The notes beneath the pieces were generated by a model. It did not search any database and was not told the origin of the DNA. It saw nothing but the letters and a program-made list of their open reading frames with translations. DNA of 33,645 bases from Nitrospinota bacterium. GTDB taxonomy: Bacteria; Nitrospinota_A; UBA7883. The DNA lies in NCBI GenBank assembly GCA_029881335.1, contig JAOUMU010000025.1:1-33645 (forward strand), written 5' to 3'. Of this stretch, positions 25,727-32,854 are shown piece by piece (positions within the stretch are counted from its first letter, which is position 1; each line of letters opens with the position of its first letter). Position numbers and translations under genes: made by a program.

Positions 25727-26416
25727 TCAGTTTTTTGCGTTGGCTTCCTTCTGGATTTCCCGCAGGGACACAACCATCTTCACGGCCTCCTCCAGGGCGT
25801 TGGACGCGTCCTTGGCCGTGGCGTCGGCGCCGAACTTGCCCACGATGTCGTCGGTTATGGGGGCGCCACCTATCATGATTCTGCAGTTGGGATTTTTCTC
25901 CTTGATCATCTCTATGACCTTGGGCATCCCCATCATGGTGGTGGTCATCATCGCCGAGAGGCAGACTATGTCGGAGTTGGTCTCCAGCTGTTTTTTCAGG
26001 AAATCCTCCAGCGCCACATCGCGGCCAAGGTCGTATACATTGAACCCGGCCACGTCGAACATCATCTTCACAATGTTCTTTCCGATGTCGTGCACGTCAC
26101 CCTGCACGGTGCCGATCACCACTGTGCCTTTGACGCCGGAGTCGCGAGCCACCATGTGGGGCTTTAGAATATCAAGCCCGATATATAGCGAGTCTGCCGC
26201 CATCAGCATCTCCGGAACGAAATATTCCTGGGCGGAAAACAGCCGTCCCACCTCTTCCATGCCGGCCACAAGGCCATCGAAGATGGCGTCATAAGTATCC
26301 TCGCCGGAGTCAACCCATTCCTGGGCGGCATCCCGCACCTCGTCGTCCTCGAACTCCACCACGCCTTGCTCCAGTTTTTTCAGAAGCTCACTTTTTTTTG
26401 CGCTGTCCAAAGCCAT
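25727..26416 (-). CDS. B12-binding corrinoid protein of a methyltransferase system
   Basis: This 229-residue methyl carrier has two domains, as in MtaC/MtbC/MtvC. A helical cap (about 1-85, ending VGRLFSAQEYFVPEMLMAAD) shields the methyl-cobalt, and a Rossmann B12-binding domain has the lower-ligand motif GDVHDIGKNIV (His109), LSAMMTTTM and GGAPITDD. The His would replace dimethylbenzimidazole as cobalt ligand. The ATG at 26416 is preferred because GGAG lies 9 nt upstream; an in-frame GTG at 26458, overlapping the previous stop, lacks such a site. It follows the two UroD-type methyltransferase genes and precedes its likely reactivator. The methyl donor cannot be read from this protein. Confidence 0.94.
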   Translation of the reverse strand: MALDSAKKSELLKKLEQGVVEFEDDEVRDAAQEWVDSGEDTYDAIFDGLVAGMEEVGRLFSAQEYFVPEMLMAADSLYIGLDILKPHMVARDSGVKGTVVIGTVQGDVHDIGKNIVKMMFDVAGFNVYDLGRDVALEDFLKKQLETNSDIVCLSAMMTTTMMGMPKVIEMIKEKNPNCRIMIGGAPITDDIVGKFGADATAKDASNALEEAVKMVVSLREIQKEANAKN

Positions 26417-26450
26417 TTCGTTTATCTCCAATTCTCTTGTTGTTTTTTTG

Positions 26451-27485
26451 TTATACACTGGTTTCCCGGACAGCTCTTATCATAGCCTCCAGGTTCTCAG
26501 GCTTGGCCGTGGGCCATATGTCGCACCCTGGGTGGACCCCGTTGACTCCATCCCTCACGCATTGCGCGGCCACGTTATACGCATCCTCCGCCGTGCCTGT
26601 GTTCAGTGTGGCGAAGGGGTTGAAGTTGCCCAGGATCACCGTCCTTTCCCCCACCTTCTCTCTGGCTTCTTTCATCGGCGTCTTGGAGTCTATGGAAAGC
26701 GCGCTATAACCACACTCCGCCATCATATCTATCACCGGCAAAACAGAGCCGCAGATGTGCAGAATGTTGGGGGAAGCTAGATTATCCGCCACCTTTTTCA
26801 GCGCGGGGAATATTACCTTCTTGAAAACCCTGGGGCTAAGGACGTCGGAGGTGGCGCCCATTTCGCGCACGCTTATGTAGTCAATGCCGTTGCGCAAAAG
26901 GTGATTACCCACCAGGACGATCACGTCCGCCATGGCATCAAGATAATCGATCATATCATCCGGCTTCTTTAACGATCCCTTGAGCAATGTTTCCAGTTCG
27001 CTGATCTGGCCACCGAGGGTGAACGGACCCAACACATAGGAGCCAATAGCCACCTGGTCGCCCACTTTTTCCCGGACGATGCGCGCCGCCTCGATGACAA
27101 GGGGGATGCGCCCCCTTTGCAGCAGCTCCGGTGTGGCCGCCTGGCGAAGCTGTTCAGTGGTAAGCTTGCTCTTTTCTTTAATGGTGGGGTACAACAGCTC
27201 CTGCGTCTCCGCGTAGGGATTCATCACGCACCCCAGCGCTTCCGCCTCCATACAGAGGTCAAACGGGATCACCACGCACTCATAGCCGAACAGCTCCCAT
27301 GTGGTCATGGCGGCCTCGGCCATCATTTGCGCGTTGTTGTGCAGGTCGGCGAAACGGTACCCCAGCTTCTCCAGCCCTTTGGTGGTCACGTTCCCTACAC
27401 CAGAGAAACATGGAACCGGTGTTACCTTTTCCCCCTTCAGAGTCCGGAGCACCCGCTCCCTCGCCGTCATTGTCGCTTGCGTCAT
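26451..27485 (-). CDS. UroD/MtaA-family corrinoid methyltransferase (MT2-like candidate)
   Basis: This protein of about 344 residues belongs to the uroporphyrinogen decarboxylase superfamily, in the branch of zinc-dependent corrinoid methyltransferases such as MtaA, MtbA and CmuA. The zinc site pattern H-x-C ... C is present (LHICGS with H243 and C245, and PGCD with C321), together with the family segment TARERVLRTLKGEKVTPVPCF and YVLGPFTLGGQI. True UroD enzymes do not use this Zn motif. The start is one of three overlapping codons (GTG 27491, ATG 27488, ATG 27485). The last has the best spacing from AGGAG. It lies 14 nt after a paralogue and 34 nt before the corrinoid protein. Which of the two paralogues handles substrate and which the C1 acceptor cannot be decided; the closer MtaA resemblance favours the acceptor side here. 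Confidence 0.9.
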   Translation of the reverse strand: MTQATMTARERVLRTLKGEKVTPVPCFSGVGNVTTKGLEKLGYRFADLHNNAQMMAEAAMTTWELFGYECVVIPFDLCMEAEALGCVMNPYAETQELLYPTIKEKSKLTTEQLRQAATPELLQRGRIPLVIEAARIVREKVGDQVAIGSYVLGPFTLGGQISELETLLKGSLKKPDDMIDYLDAMADVIVLVGNHLLRNGIDYISVREMGATSDVLSPRVFKKVIFPALKKVADNLASPNILHICGSVLPVIDMMAECGYSALSIDSKTPMKEAREKVGERTVILGNFNPFATLNTGTAEDAYNVAAQCVRDGVNGVHPGCDIWPTAKPENLEAMIRAVRETSV

Positions 27486-27499
27486 CATCACTCCTGAAT

Positions 27500-28528
27500 T
27501 TAGAACTTATAGTTTTTCGCGGTTTCGTAAAACGTTTTAAGGTTCTCCTCCGGCACGCTGGGAGGATGGTCGCACCCTGGCATCAGGATGAATCCCCCAT
27601 CTGCCGCTGCATCGCCTAATACCTTTGTCGCCTCTTCCGCCACTTGTTCGGCGGTGGCCCTATCCAATATCGCGACCGGATTCATGTTACCTGCAATGCA
27701 CATTTTGTTCCCAATCTCGGCTTTCGCCATTTTCATGTCCACCTTATGGTCCAGGCTTATGCAATCCACCCCGGTCTGGGGAAACAGGTCCAGTCGGCTG
27801 TTGGTGTCTCCACAAATATGCAGCAGAACCTTCACATTTTTTGAGTGAGCCCAGTCGCTCATCTCCTTCAACGGAGGCAGGGCAAACTTTTCGAATTGCT
27901 TTCGGGATATCAGGTCTCCGGAAGCTGTCGGGTCCGCCATGGAGATCATCTCCAGGGTTCCATCTTCGATTATGGGAGTGTAAATGGCCTGCAGCATCTT
28001 CACCGCGAATGCGCAGGAAGCCTCCACCAGCGCCTTGTCCTTGAAACAGGCGCGCATCATCTGCTCCACGCCCACCAGCTGCGCCGCCAATGTGAAGGGC
28101 CCCCATGAGGTCATGGTCACCACCACCTCATCGCCTATCTTCGCCTTCACCATGCGAAGCGCTTTCCATATGGTCTGGATCACCGGGTCGGTGGGAATCC
28201 TCCCCAGATCCAGCTTGTCGATATCCTCCAGCTTGTGGATATACGGCTCCTCCAGGTCGGGCGCTCCTACCTCCCGGAATTTGATTTTGCCTCCCAGGGC
28301 GGCGGCCTGAAGGTTGTTGTAGCCGGAGCCGACATAGACTATATCCGGCTTGTACTTTTCATAAATTTCTAGGTTGGTTTTCGCCATTCGCTCCGGATCC
28401 CGGCTCAATTCCCGGAACGTGGTCCCGGAGCGATAGATCGTCCAGACACCACAGCCGAAAGGCGCCACGGGAGTCCGCTCAGTCTTGCGCAGCTCCATCG
28501 CGGCGAAAACCATTTCTTTTGCGTTCAT
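27500..28528 (-). CDS. UroD-family corrinoid methyltransferase (MT1-like candidate)
   Basis: This 342-residue paralogue of the next gene has the same TIM-barrel family and Zn ligands: LLHICGDT with H237 and C239, and MPGCD with C319. Additional family segments are SWGPFTLAAQLVG and LDHKVDMKMAKAEIG. It differs from its neighbour in the N-terminal third (PFGCGVWTIYRSGTTFRELS and VYVGSGYNNLQAAALGG), the region that shapes the substrate pocket, which suggests a different methyl donor or acceptor. AGAGGAAG precedes the ATG at good spacing. It begins 42 nt after the QueG-like gene, which suggests one transcript. By analogy to MtvB- or CmuA-type systems it could demethylate an O-, S- or N-methyl compound. 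The actual substrate is unknown. Confidence 0.9.
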   Translation of the reverse strand: MNAKEMVFAAMELRKTERTPVAPFGCGVWTIYRSGTTFRELSRDPERMAKTNLEIYEKYKPDIVYVGSGYNNLQAAALGGKIKFREVGAPDLEEPYIHKLEDIDKLDLGRIPTDPVIQTIWKALRMVKAKIGDEVVVTMTSWGPFTLAAQLVGVEQMMRACFKDKALVEASCAFAVKMLQAIYTPIIEDGTLEMISMADPTASGDLISRKQFEKFALPPLKEMSDWAHSKNVKVLLHICGDTNSRLDLFPQTGVDCISLDHKVDMKMAKAEIGNKMCIAGNMNPVAILDRATAEQVAEEATKVLGDAAADGGFILMPGCDHPPSVPEENLKTFYETAKNYKF

Positions 28529-28570
28529 ATTATCTTCCTCTCATAATTATCCACCCCTGCCGGGGTATGG

Positions 28571-29335
28571 CTATCCGCTATTTCTCGTCTTCTTCACACC
28601 AATGGGGCAGGCAATGAAACATATTCCGCATACAGGCCTGCCGTATTTATCGCTGTTTTCAGCCATATAGTTCCCGCATTTTTCCAAGTCTATCACTTCA
28701 TGATTGCCCCGGGATCTGCTCCAGTTCACCCCCAGCACAGCCCCCACGGGGCAGGCTATCATGCACAGCCGACACTCTCCACACATACTCTCCAATTGTG
28801 GCGGCGATGGCGACAGGTCAGCGTCTGTCAATATGGTGGCCCAGATCAGATTGGGGCCAAATTCGCCGTTTATCACCATTCCGTTTTTGCCGACCCAGCC
28901 CAGCCCGGACATGGTGACGGCCATCTTGTGAGAAAACAGGTTATACAAGGCCGAGATAAATTTGCGCTCCTCCGCCACTGCGATCGGTGGTATGGCCATG
29001 CACCTGTGTTTTCTCTTGCGCAGAAACTTTGAGGCGTCTTGCAACAAGCCGTTAAGTTTCAACGTCACATCCTCGTTCTCCTTCAGGTAGGCCAGCATCA
29101 GACTGTGCTCGTCCACCCCCCCATTCATCTTCTCCGGCTTCTTAAACTTGTGCAGCTTCATCCCGATGGCCACGGCCCTGCTATAGTGATGAAATTCCTT
29201 GGAGATAGCTTCTTTCTCCTCAATTCCTGTAATGTCCCCTATTCCCACCAGATCGGCCCCCTTCTCGAGAAGGAACCTTTTGATCTCGTTCGATATGGGG
29301 GTCATGACACTATGCACCGTTACCTTCAAGGCCAT
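28571..29335 (-). CDS. QueG-like protein with two 4Fe-4S clusters
   Basis: This 254-residue protein shares the C-terminal half of epoxyqueuosine reductase-like proteins: SGLGWVGKNGMVING (about 143-157), then two ferredoxin clusters, CGECRLCMIACPVGA (C185, C188, C191, C195) and C220 with CGICFIACPIG (C236, C239, C243). QueG proteins bind cobalamin and pass electrons from the clusters to it. The N-terminal half here lacks the RYA-x-G-x-DYH type segment that I expect of true QueG, and the protein is about 100 residues shorter, so tRNA modification is unlikely. As first gene of the corrinoid island it may instead supply electrons for cobalamin reduction. The start at 29335 has no good ribosome site; an alternative ATG is at 29305. 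Confidence 0.82.
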   Translation of the reverse strand: MALKVTVHSVMTPISNEIKRFLLEKGADLVGIGDITGIEEKEAISKEFHHYSRAVAIGMKLHKFKKPEKMNGGVDEHSLMLAYLKENEDVTLKLNGLLQDASKFLRKRKHRCMAIPPIAVAEERKFISALYNLFSHKMAVTMSGLGWVGKNGMVINGEFGPNLIWATILTDADLSPSPPQLESMCGECRLCMIACPVGAVLGVNWSRSRGNHEVIDLEKCGNYMAENSDKYGRPVCGICFIACPIGVKKTRNSG

Positions 29336-29378
29336 ACGTTACTAAAAGAAACGTGATATTTTAAACCAGCCATCCCGT

Positions 29379-29406
29379 TTGACACCACAACACAAATATA
29401 TATGTA
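29379..29406 (+). promoter_or_regulatory. Candidate sigma70-type promoter in the divergent intergenic region
   Basis: TTGACA (29379-29384), a 16-nt spacer and TATGTA (29401-29406) lie in an AT-rich stretch 130 nt upstream of the ATG at 29539. It could start the + strand membrane-protein pair. The 200-bp region 29336-29538 separates this pair from the oppositely transcribed corrinoid island. A TTTAAAATAT on the other strand near 29360 might serve the island, but I see no convincing -35 for it. Confidence 0.4.
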
Positions 29407-29538
29407 TTTCCATCGTGGCGCGGCTTCATGTAGTGCATACGGCAAGCCAAATTTCCAGCATGTAATAATATTTTACTGTTTATTTCACTCCAGCTTCTGT
29501 TATGTTATATTCTTTCCAGATTAAATTGTAAATGGCGC

Positions 29539-30255
29539 ATGATTGTTCTCTTGGTATCACTATCAGGTATTCTGTCTCTTTTCGCTATCGTTTTCTATCT
29601 GGAGAACGCAGCAAGGAAAAGGACCGTCCCCGCCCTTGAGCATTTTGCCAAAAAAAACGATGGGACGATTATTTATAATTGGAATGGAATAATACTATCC
29701 GGGGCCATGGAGGAGGAGAAGTTTCTACTTATTCATTCCCCCCGCCGCCGAAAGTACTTTCTCATTCCACAGCCCCCTTCCATTGCGCTGTCAATTACTC
29801 ATCAAGCCAACGGCCTGTTCGCCATCGCCAGCAAGTCCACCCCCCCTGGGCCCGGCTCACCCCTTGGCGCCGCTCCTCTGGTTAAAACGGGGAACGCCCT
29901 TTTCGACAAGGAGTTTTTAATCTACTCACCGCATAGCGCCTTTATCGCCACCAACTTCAAGGATGGAGAGAAAAGGCAGGCCATACGGCGCATCTTCACC
30001 CTGGGCGCAAAGTGGCTAAATTTCGATGGGTTTTCCTTGTCAGCTGTCTGGGAGCCTTTCGAACCGGACACGGAAATCGACGAAAACATGATCAAGGAAA
30101 CTCTGGCCCGGCTGACGGTGCTGGTAAAACATATGCAACCCGCCCTGGATCCGAATCCCGATACAGGCTCCAAGCTGTACGCCTTCATCTTCGCCATCCT
30201 TGCCGTCTTTCTTGCGACAGTCGTCCTCCCCGTGGCCTTGTTATACTTGATGTGA
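29539..30255 (+). CDS. Membrane protein of unknown family, first of a tandem pair
   Basis: This 238-residue protein has an N-terminal hydrophobic helix (residues 2-21) and a C-terminal one (about 213-237) flanking a soluble domain. The domain has segments matched in order by the next gene: GTIIYNWNGIILSG, GNALFDKEFLIYSPHSAFIATNF, RRIFTLGAKWLNFDG and SAVWEPFEPDTEIDENM. I do not recognise the family. Both helices point to an inner-membrane protein with one main soluble domain. No clear Shine-Dalgarno precedes the ATG, but a start is set by the hydrophobic N-terminus. The pair is separated by 103 bp with a run of alternating CG. Confidence 0.65.
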   Translation: MIVLLVSLSGILSLFAIVFYLENAARKRTVPALEHFAKKNDGTIIYNWNGIILSGAMEEEKFLLIHSPRRRKYFLIPQPPSIALSITHQANGLFAIASKSTPPGPGSPLGAAPLVKTGNALFDKEFLIYSPHSAFIATNFKDGEKRQAIRRIFTLGAKWLNFDGFSLSAVWEPFEPDTEIDENMIKETLARLTVLVKHMQPALDPNPDTGSKLYAFIFAILAVFLATVVLPVALLYLM

Positions 30256-30258
30256 CCC

Positions 30259-30271
30259 CGCGCGCGCGCGC
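30259..30271. repeat. Alternating CG dinucleotide run
   Basis: A 13-nt perfect CG alternation lies just after the stop of the first membrane-protein gene, in the gap before its paralogue. Such runs can adopt Z-DNA under supercoiling and are prone to length change. No function can be assigned. Confidence 0.6.
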
Positions 30272-30358
30272 TCAAGGAATTTTTCCGCCCACCCCCCCTC
30301 TTTCGATTATCATCTTAAGAGGCCCTTGCGGTTATTCCATTGTTGGAGGAATTACCAG

Positions 30359-31147
30359 TTGAACCAGACCATTGACGATCTGCCCATGGTGGTGGCCGCC
30401 CTCCTCTTCTCCATTGCATTCTTCATCGTTTATTTTCTGTACCACCTCCCCAGAAGAGCCCTGGCCAAAAAAGCGGCGGCCATTCTCAAGCTCGCCTCAT
30501 TACATATCGGTGGAACCGTAAAGGAAGGGTGGTACTCGGCCCGACTGACAAGCAGGCGTTATGGGAGAGAGGCTATTGTGCGGCTATATCCTGTCGATTC
30601 CGACGGAGAGGTCATGCTCGCTCTGAAAATGGGCTTGAGCCTGAAGGTAAGGGGCGGCTTTTTGATATCCCCCCTGGAGCGCCCAGAGACTCAGACCCCG
30701 GGCGCGCTACTGGAGACACTTGGCATTTTGTCTATCGGACCTGTGGTTATTGTAGACAATCCCGAAATGGATCAACGCTTCAGGGTCATCTCCTTTCACC
30801 AGGATTTTGTGAGGAATAACCTTCGGTCAAATAAAAAAGCCGAGGCCGTCAGCAGAGCCTTTGGCCTGGGCGCGGCCTACATGCTGTTTAACGGGAAAAG
30901 GATTACCCTTATATGGGATCCATTCTCCACGGAGGAGTTGGAACTGGCCCCGTCCATGTTCGAAAAGTCGCTATCAGCCCTGGGCGACATCGCCGAGGGG
31001 ATGATCCCAGCCGCATCGACAGGTATTTCCGATTCTTTCGAGAGCTTAAAGAAGGTGGATATCCTTTCCGTTATTCTTATTTTCAGCGGGGGGATTATCT
31101 ATTTCATTATCAAACTGCTTACCTTTCTTAATGAGGTTTTGGAGTAA
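30359..31147 (+). CDS. Membrane protein of unknown family, second of a tandem pair
   Basis: This 262-residue protein begins at a TTG preceded by GGAGGAA at proper distance; an ATG 33 nt upstream is in frame but has no ribosome site. It has the same layout as the preceding gene: an N-terminal helix (about residues 8-30), a soluble domain, and a C-terminal helix (about 233-255). Matching segments are GGTVKEGWYSARL, VDNPEMDQRFRVISFHQDFVRNNL, SRAFGLGAAYMLFNG and LIWDPFSTEELELAPSM. The similarity is low but collinear, so the two probably arose by duplication. A charged soluble domain on the membrane near chemotaxis-type and PilZ genes hints at signalling or envelope work, but nothing in it proves a function. 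Confidence 0.68.
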   Translation: MNQTIDDLPMVVAALLFSIAFFIVYFLYHLPRRALAKKAAAILKLASLHIGGTVKEGWYSARLTSRRYGREAIVRLYPVDSDGEVMLALKMGLSLKVRGGFLISPLERPETQTPGALLETLGILSIGPVVIVDNPEMDQRFRVISFHQDFVRNNLRSNKKAEAVSRAFGLGAAYMLFNGKRITLIWDPFSTEELELAPSMFEKSLSALGDIAEGMIPAASTGISDSFESLKKVDILSVILIFSGGIIYFIIKLLTFLNEVLE

Positions 31148-31231
31148 GTCGGATTTTTTCTTGATATTTTGCGCCTTCGGCTTTTATATTCACACAGACT
31201 TTATTAAGGGCTTGTATGGCGCATCCCCCTT

Positions 31232-32395
31232 TTGACTTGGCCAATCAGTGAACATTTAACCAAGACTGCCGCATTGACGATTAAACACAGCCTGAAAAAG
31301 AGCGCCCCGCCAAATGCTGCGGTGATGAAGTGCCCCGGATGGAAGGTCGCTTCCGGAATGCTGGCCATGGATGTGGGCCAGAATCCGGTCATCCTCCTGC
31401 GCTCCACCGATGGGAGCCTGGGCGGAGTAATCTGTGTGGCTGACACCGGATATCACTACACAGGCCTGGCCAAGGAGCAGATGAGCCATGTGATGGAGAG
31501 GTTCGCCGCCAGAGGGTGGTCGGCCGAAAACGTGGAATGCGCCATCGTGGGCGGTGCGGACAGCGCCAAGTGGAAAATCGCCAAGCTCCTGAATATTACC
31601 AGGACTCAAGGCCTATCGGCAAAGCAGATCGATATCAACGGGCTGTTCTACCGAAAAATATATTTCGACCCGGCAGATGGCGCTGCGGACATATATAGGG
31701 AGGTGGCAAACCCGGACCATTGGAACCCGGCCAAGGCCAATCTTTCGCTGGAGGATAGCTCCAGGGCTTTTTCCGAAGGCCAGGCAGGCGGGGTGGTGGC
31801 GAACGCTACGAGGTTTTTCCGGGACAAGAATATTTTCGCTGCCCTCGGCGACCTGGTCATCCCCGCGCACCTGGAAAAAACTCCGCGCGAGACCTTACAT
31901 ATCTGGAGCTCCGCGTGCAGTAACGGCGCCGAGACCTATTCGCTGGCCATGTTCATCCACAGACGCCTGGAAGAGCTGGGATCGAGGACCAACTTCATGG
32001 TGTTCGGCACCGACATCAACCCCCACCTGGTGGACGCCGCAAAGTCTGGGATTTACCAGCTGATCAGAAGCGACCTGACAAAATGGCGCCCCTATTTCGA
32101 GCGTTATGGTCAGCTGGATGGAGGCAACATTGTTTTTGGCGACGAAATTCGGCGGCATGTCTCATTCCGCGTATTCGACCTTAAAAACAGGCCCCGTAAA
32201 TACCGGTTCAGGATGATAGTCTGCGCCAATGTTTTCCAATACTACAGCAATGAAGCCAGGCGATTCTTCCTGGAGAATTTCACCGCGGTCTCCCAAAAGC
32301 CAGGCTACATTTTTGTGGGACATGCAAGTGACGAGACTATCAACGGATTGGACCTCCACCGTTTATCGGATTACAAGATGCTCCTCTTGAAGTGA
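31232..32395 (+). CDS. CheD-like (degenerate) / CheR methyltransferase fusion
   Basis: The N-terminal part (about residues 35-155) resembles CheD, the chemoreceptor glutamine deamidase: IVGGADSAKWKIAKLLNI and DINGLFYRKIYFDPADG align with its GGA ... IGARN and GG-x(2)-GRKV-x-FD regions. The Cys and His used for deamidation appear to be Pro52 and Cys68. The C-terminal part (about 180-387) is a CheR-type SAM-dependent receptor methyltransferase: NATRFFRDKNIF, HIWSSACSNGAETYSLAM, VFGTDINPHLVDAAKSGIY, VCANVFQYYSNEARRFF and GYIFVGHAS. The SAM loop departs from the usual GCSTGEEPYS. The start is uncertain: TTG 31232 opens the frame, but homology begins near GTG/ATG 31322-31325. No receptor, CheA or CheW gene is in the window. 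Confidence 0.75.
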   Translation: MTWPISEHLTKTAALTIKHSLKKSAPPNAAVMKCPGWKVASGMLAMDVGQNPVILLRSTDGSLGGVICVADTGYHYTGLAKEQMSHVMERFAARGWSAENVECAIVGGADSAKWKIAKLLNITRTQGLSAKQIDINGLFYRKIYFDPADGAADIYREVANPDHWNPAKANLSLEDSSRAFSEGQAGGVVANATRFFRDKNIFAALGDLVIPAHLEKTPRETLHIWSSACSNGAETYSLAMFIHRRLEELGSRTNFMVFGTDINPHLVDAAKSGIYQLIRSDLTKWRPYFERYGQLDGGNIVFGDEIRRHVSFRVFDLKNRPRKYRFRMIVCANVFQYYSNEARRFFLENFTAVSQKPGYIFVGHASDETINGLDLHRLSDYKMLLLK

Positions 32396-32407
32396 AAGAG
32401 GTTGGGG

Positions 32408-32803
32408 CTATTCTTCCTCGGTAATCCTGGAGTCGGTTTCCGGAACCGAGGCGTCCTCCTCTTTGTCCCCCTCGGATGAGGCGGAGAGAGAAGCCACCTT
32501 CAGCAGGGCCGACGCTTCTTCATCCACATTCAGAAACTTTATCCCCATCAGGGTCCTGTTCTTCGTCTGTTTTTCCAGACGGGTCACCTCCCCATTGACT
32601 TTCAGGATGGTATCTCCAAATCCCAGAAAAAGATCCACCGTGGTCATAAAGGGCAAGGGCCGCTCTGTCATGATCATCATCCCACCCTCGGAGATGTCGA
32701 TGGTAATGCCTATGCGCCCCTCTTCCAGTTCGCCGTGCTGGTTATACCTCTTAGCCGCGACGAACAGAAGCTTTCGTAGCCTGGGATGTCTTCTCTTTTC
32801 CAT
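32408..32803 (-). CDS. PilZ-domain protein, probable c-di-GMP receptor
   Basis: This 131-residue protein is a single PilZ domain with a charged tail. The c-di-GMP binding signatures are present: RRHPR at residues 4-8 (the RxxxR element) and DISEGG at 36-41 (the DxSxxG element). The remaining strands (VDLFLGFGDTILKVNGEVTRLEK and MGIKFLNVD) fit the beta barrel. The last 25 residues are acidic and probably disordered. It lies 51 nt downstream of a histidine kinase gene on the same strand, and converges with the CheD/CheR fusion gene with 12 bp between stops. It probably links c-di-GMP level to motility, secretion or a partner kinase. The partner is unknown. Confidence 0.9.
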   Translation of the reverse strand: MEKRRHPRLRKLLFVAAKRYNQHGELEEGRIGITIDISEGGMMIMTERPLPFMTTVDLFLGFGDTILKVNGEVTRLEKQTKNRTLMGIKFLNVDEEASALLKVASLSASSEGDKEEDASVPETDSRITEEE

Positions 32804-32854
32804 ATATACCCCAATTGCCGGTTATTATATACCCTCCGGCTCCCGCCGAGGCCA

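Noticed and set aside
22850-25878. Several long + strand open frames opposite the C1 island
   Set aside because: They are antisense shadows of high-GC coding sequence. Their translations are rich in His, Arg, Pro and Gly and match no family.
27500-28528. Haem biosynthesis uroporphyrinogen decarboxylase (HemE)
   Set aside because: The H-x-C ... C zinc pattern and the adjacent corrinoid protein and RACE genes indicate a corrinoid methyltransferase and not HemE.
31148-31215. GCCTTCGGC followed by TTTT as a terminator after the tandem membrane proteins
   Set aside because: The stem is only 3 bp, too weak to call a terminator.
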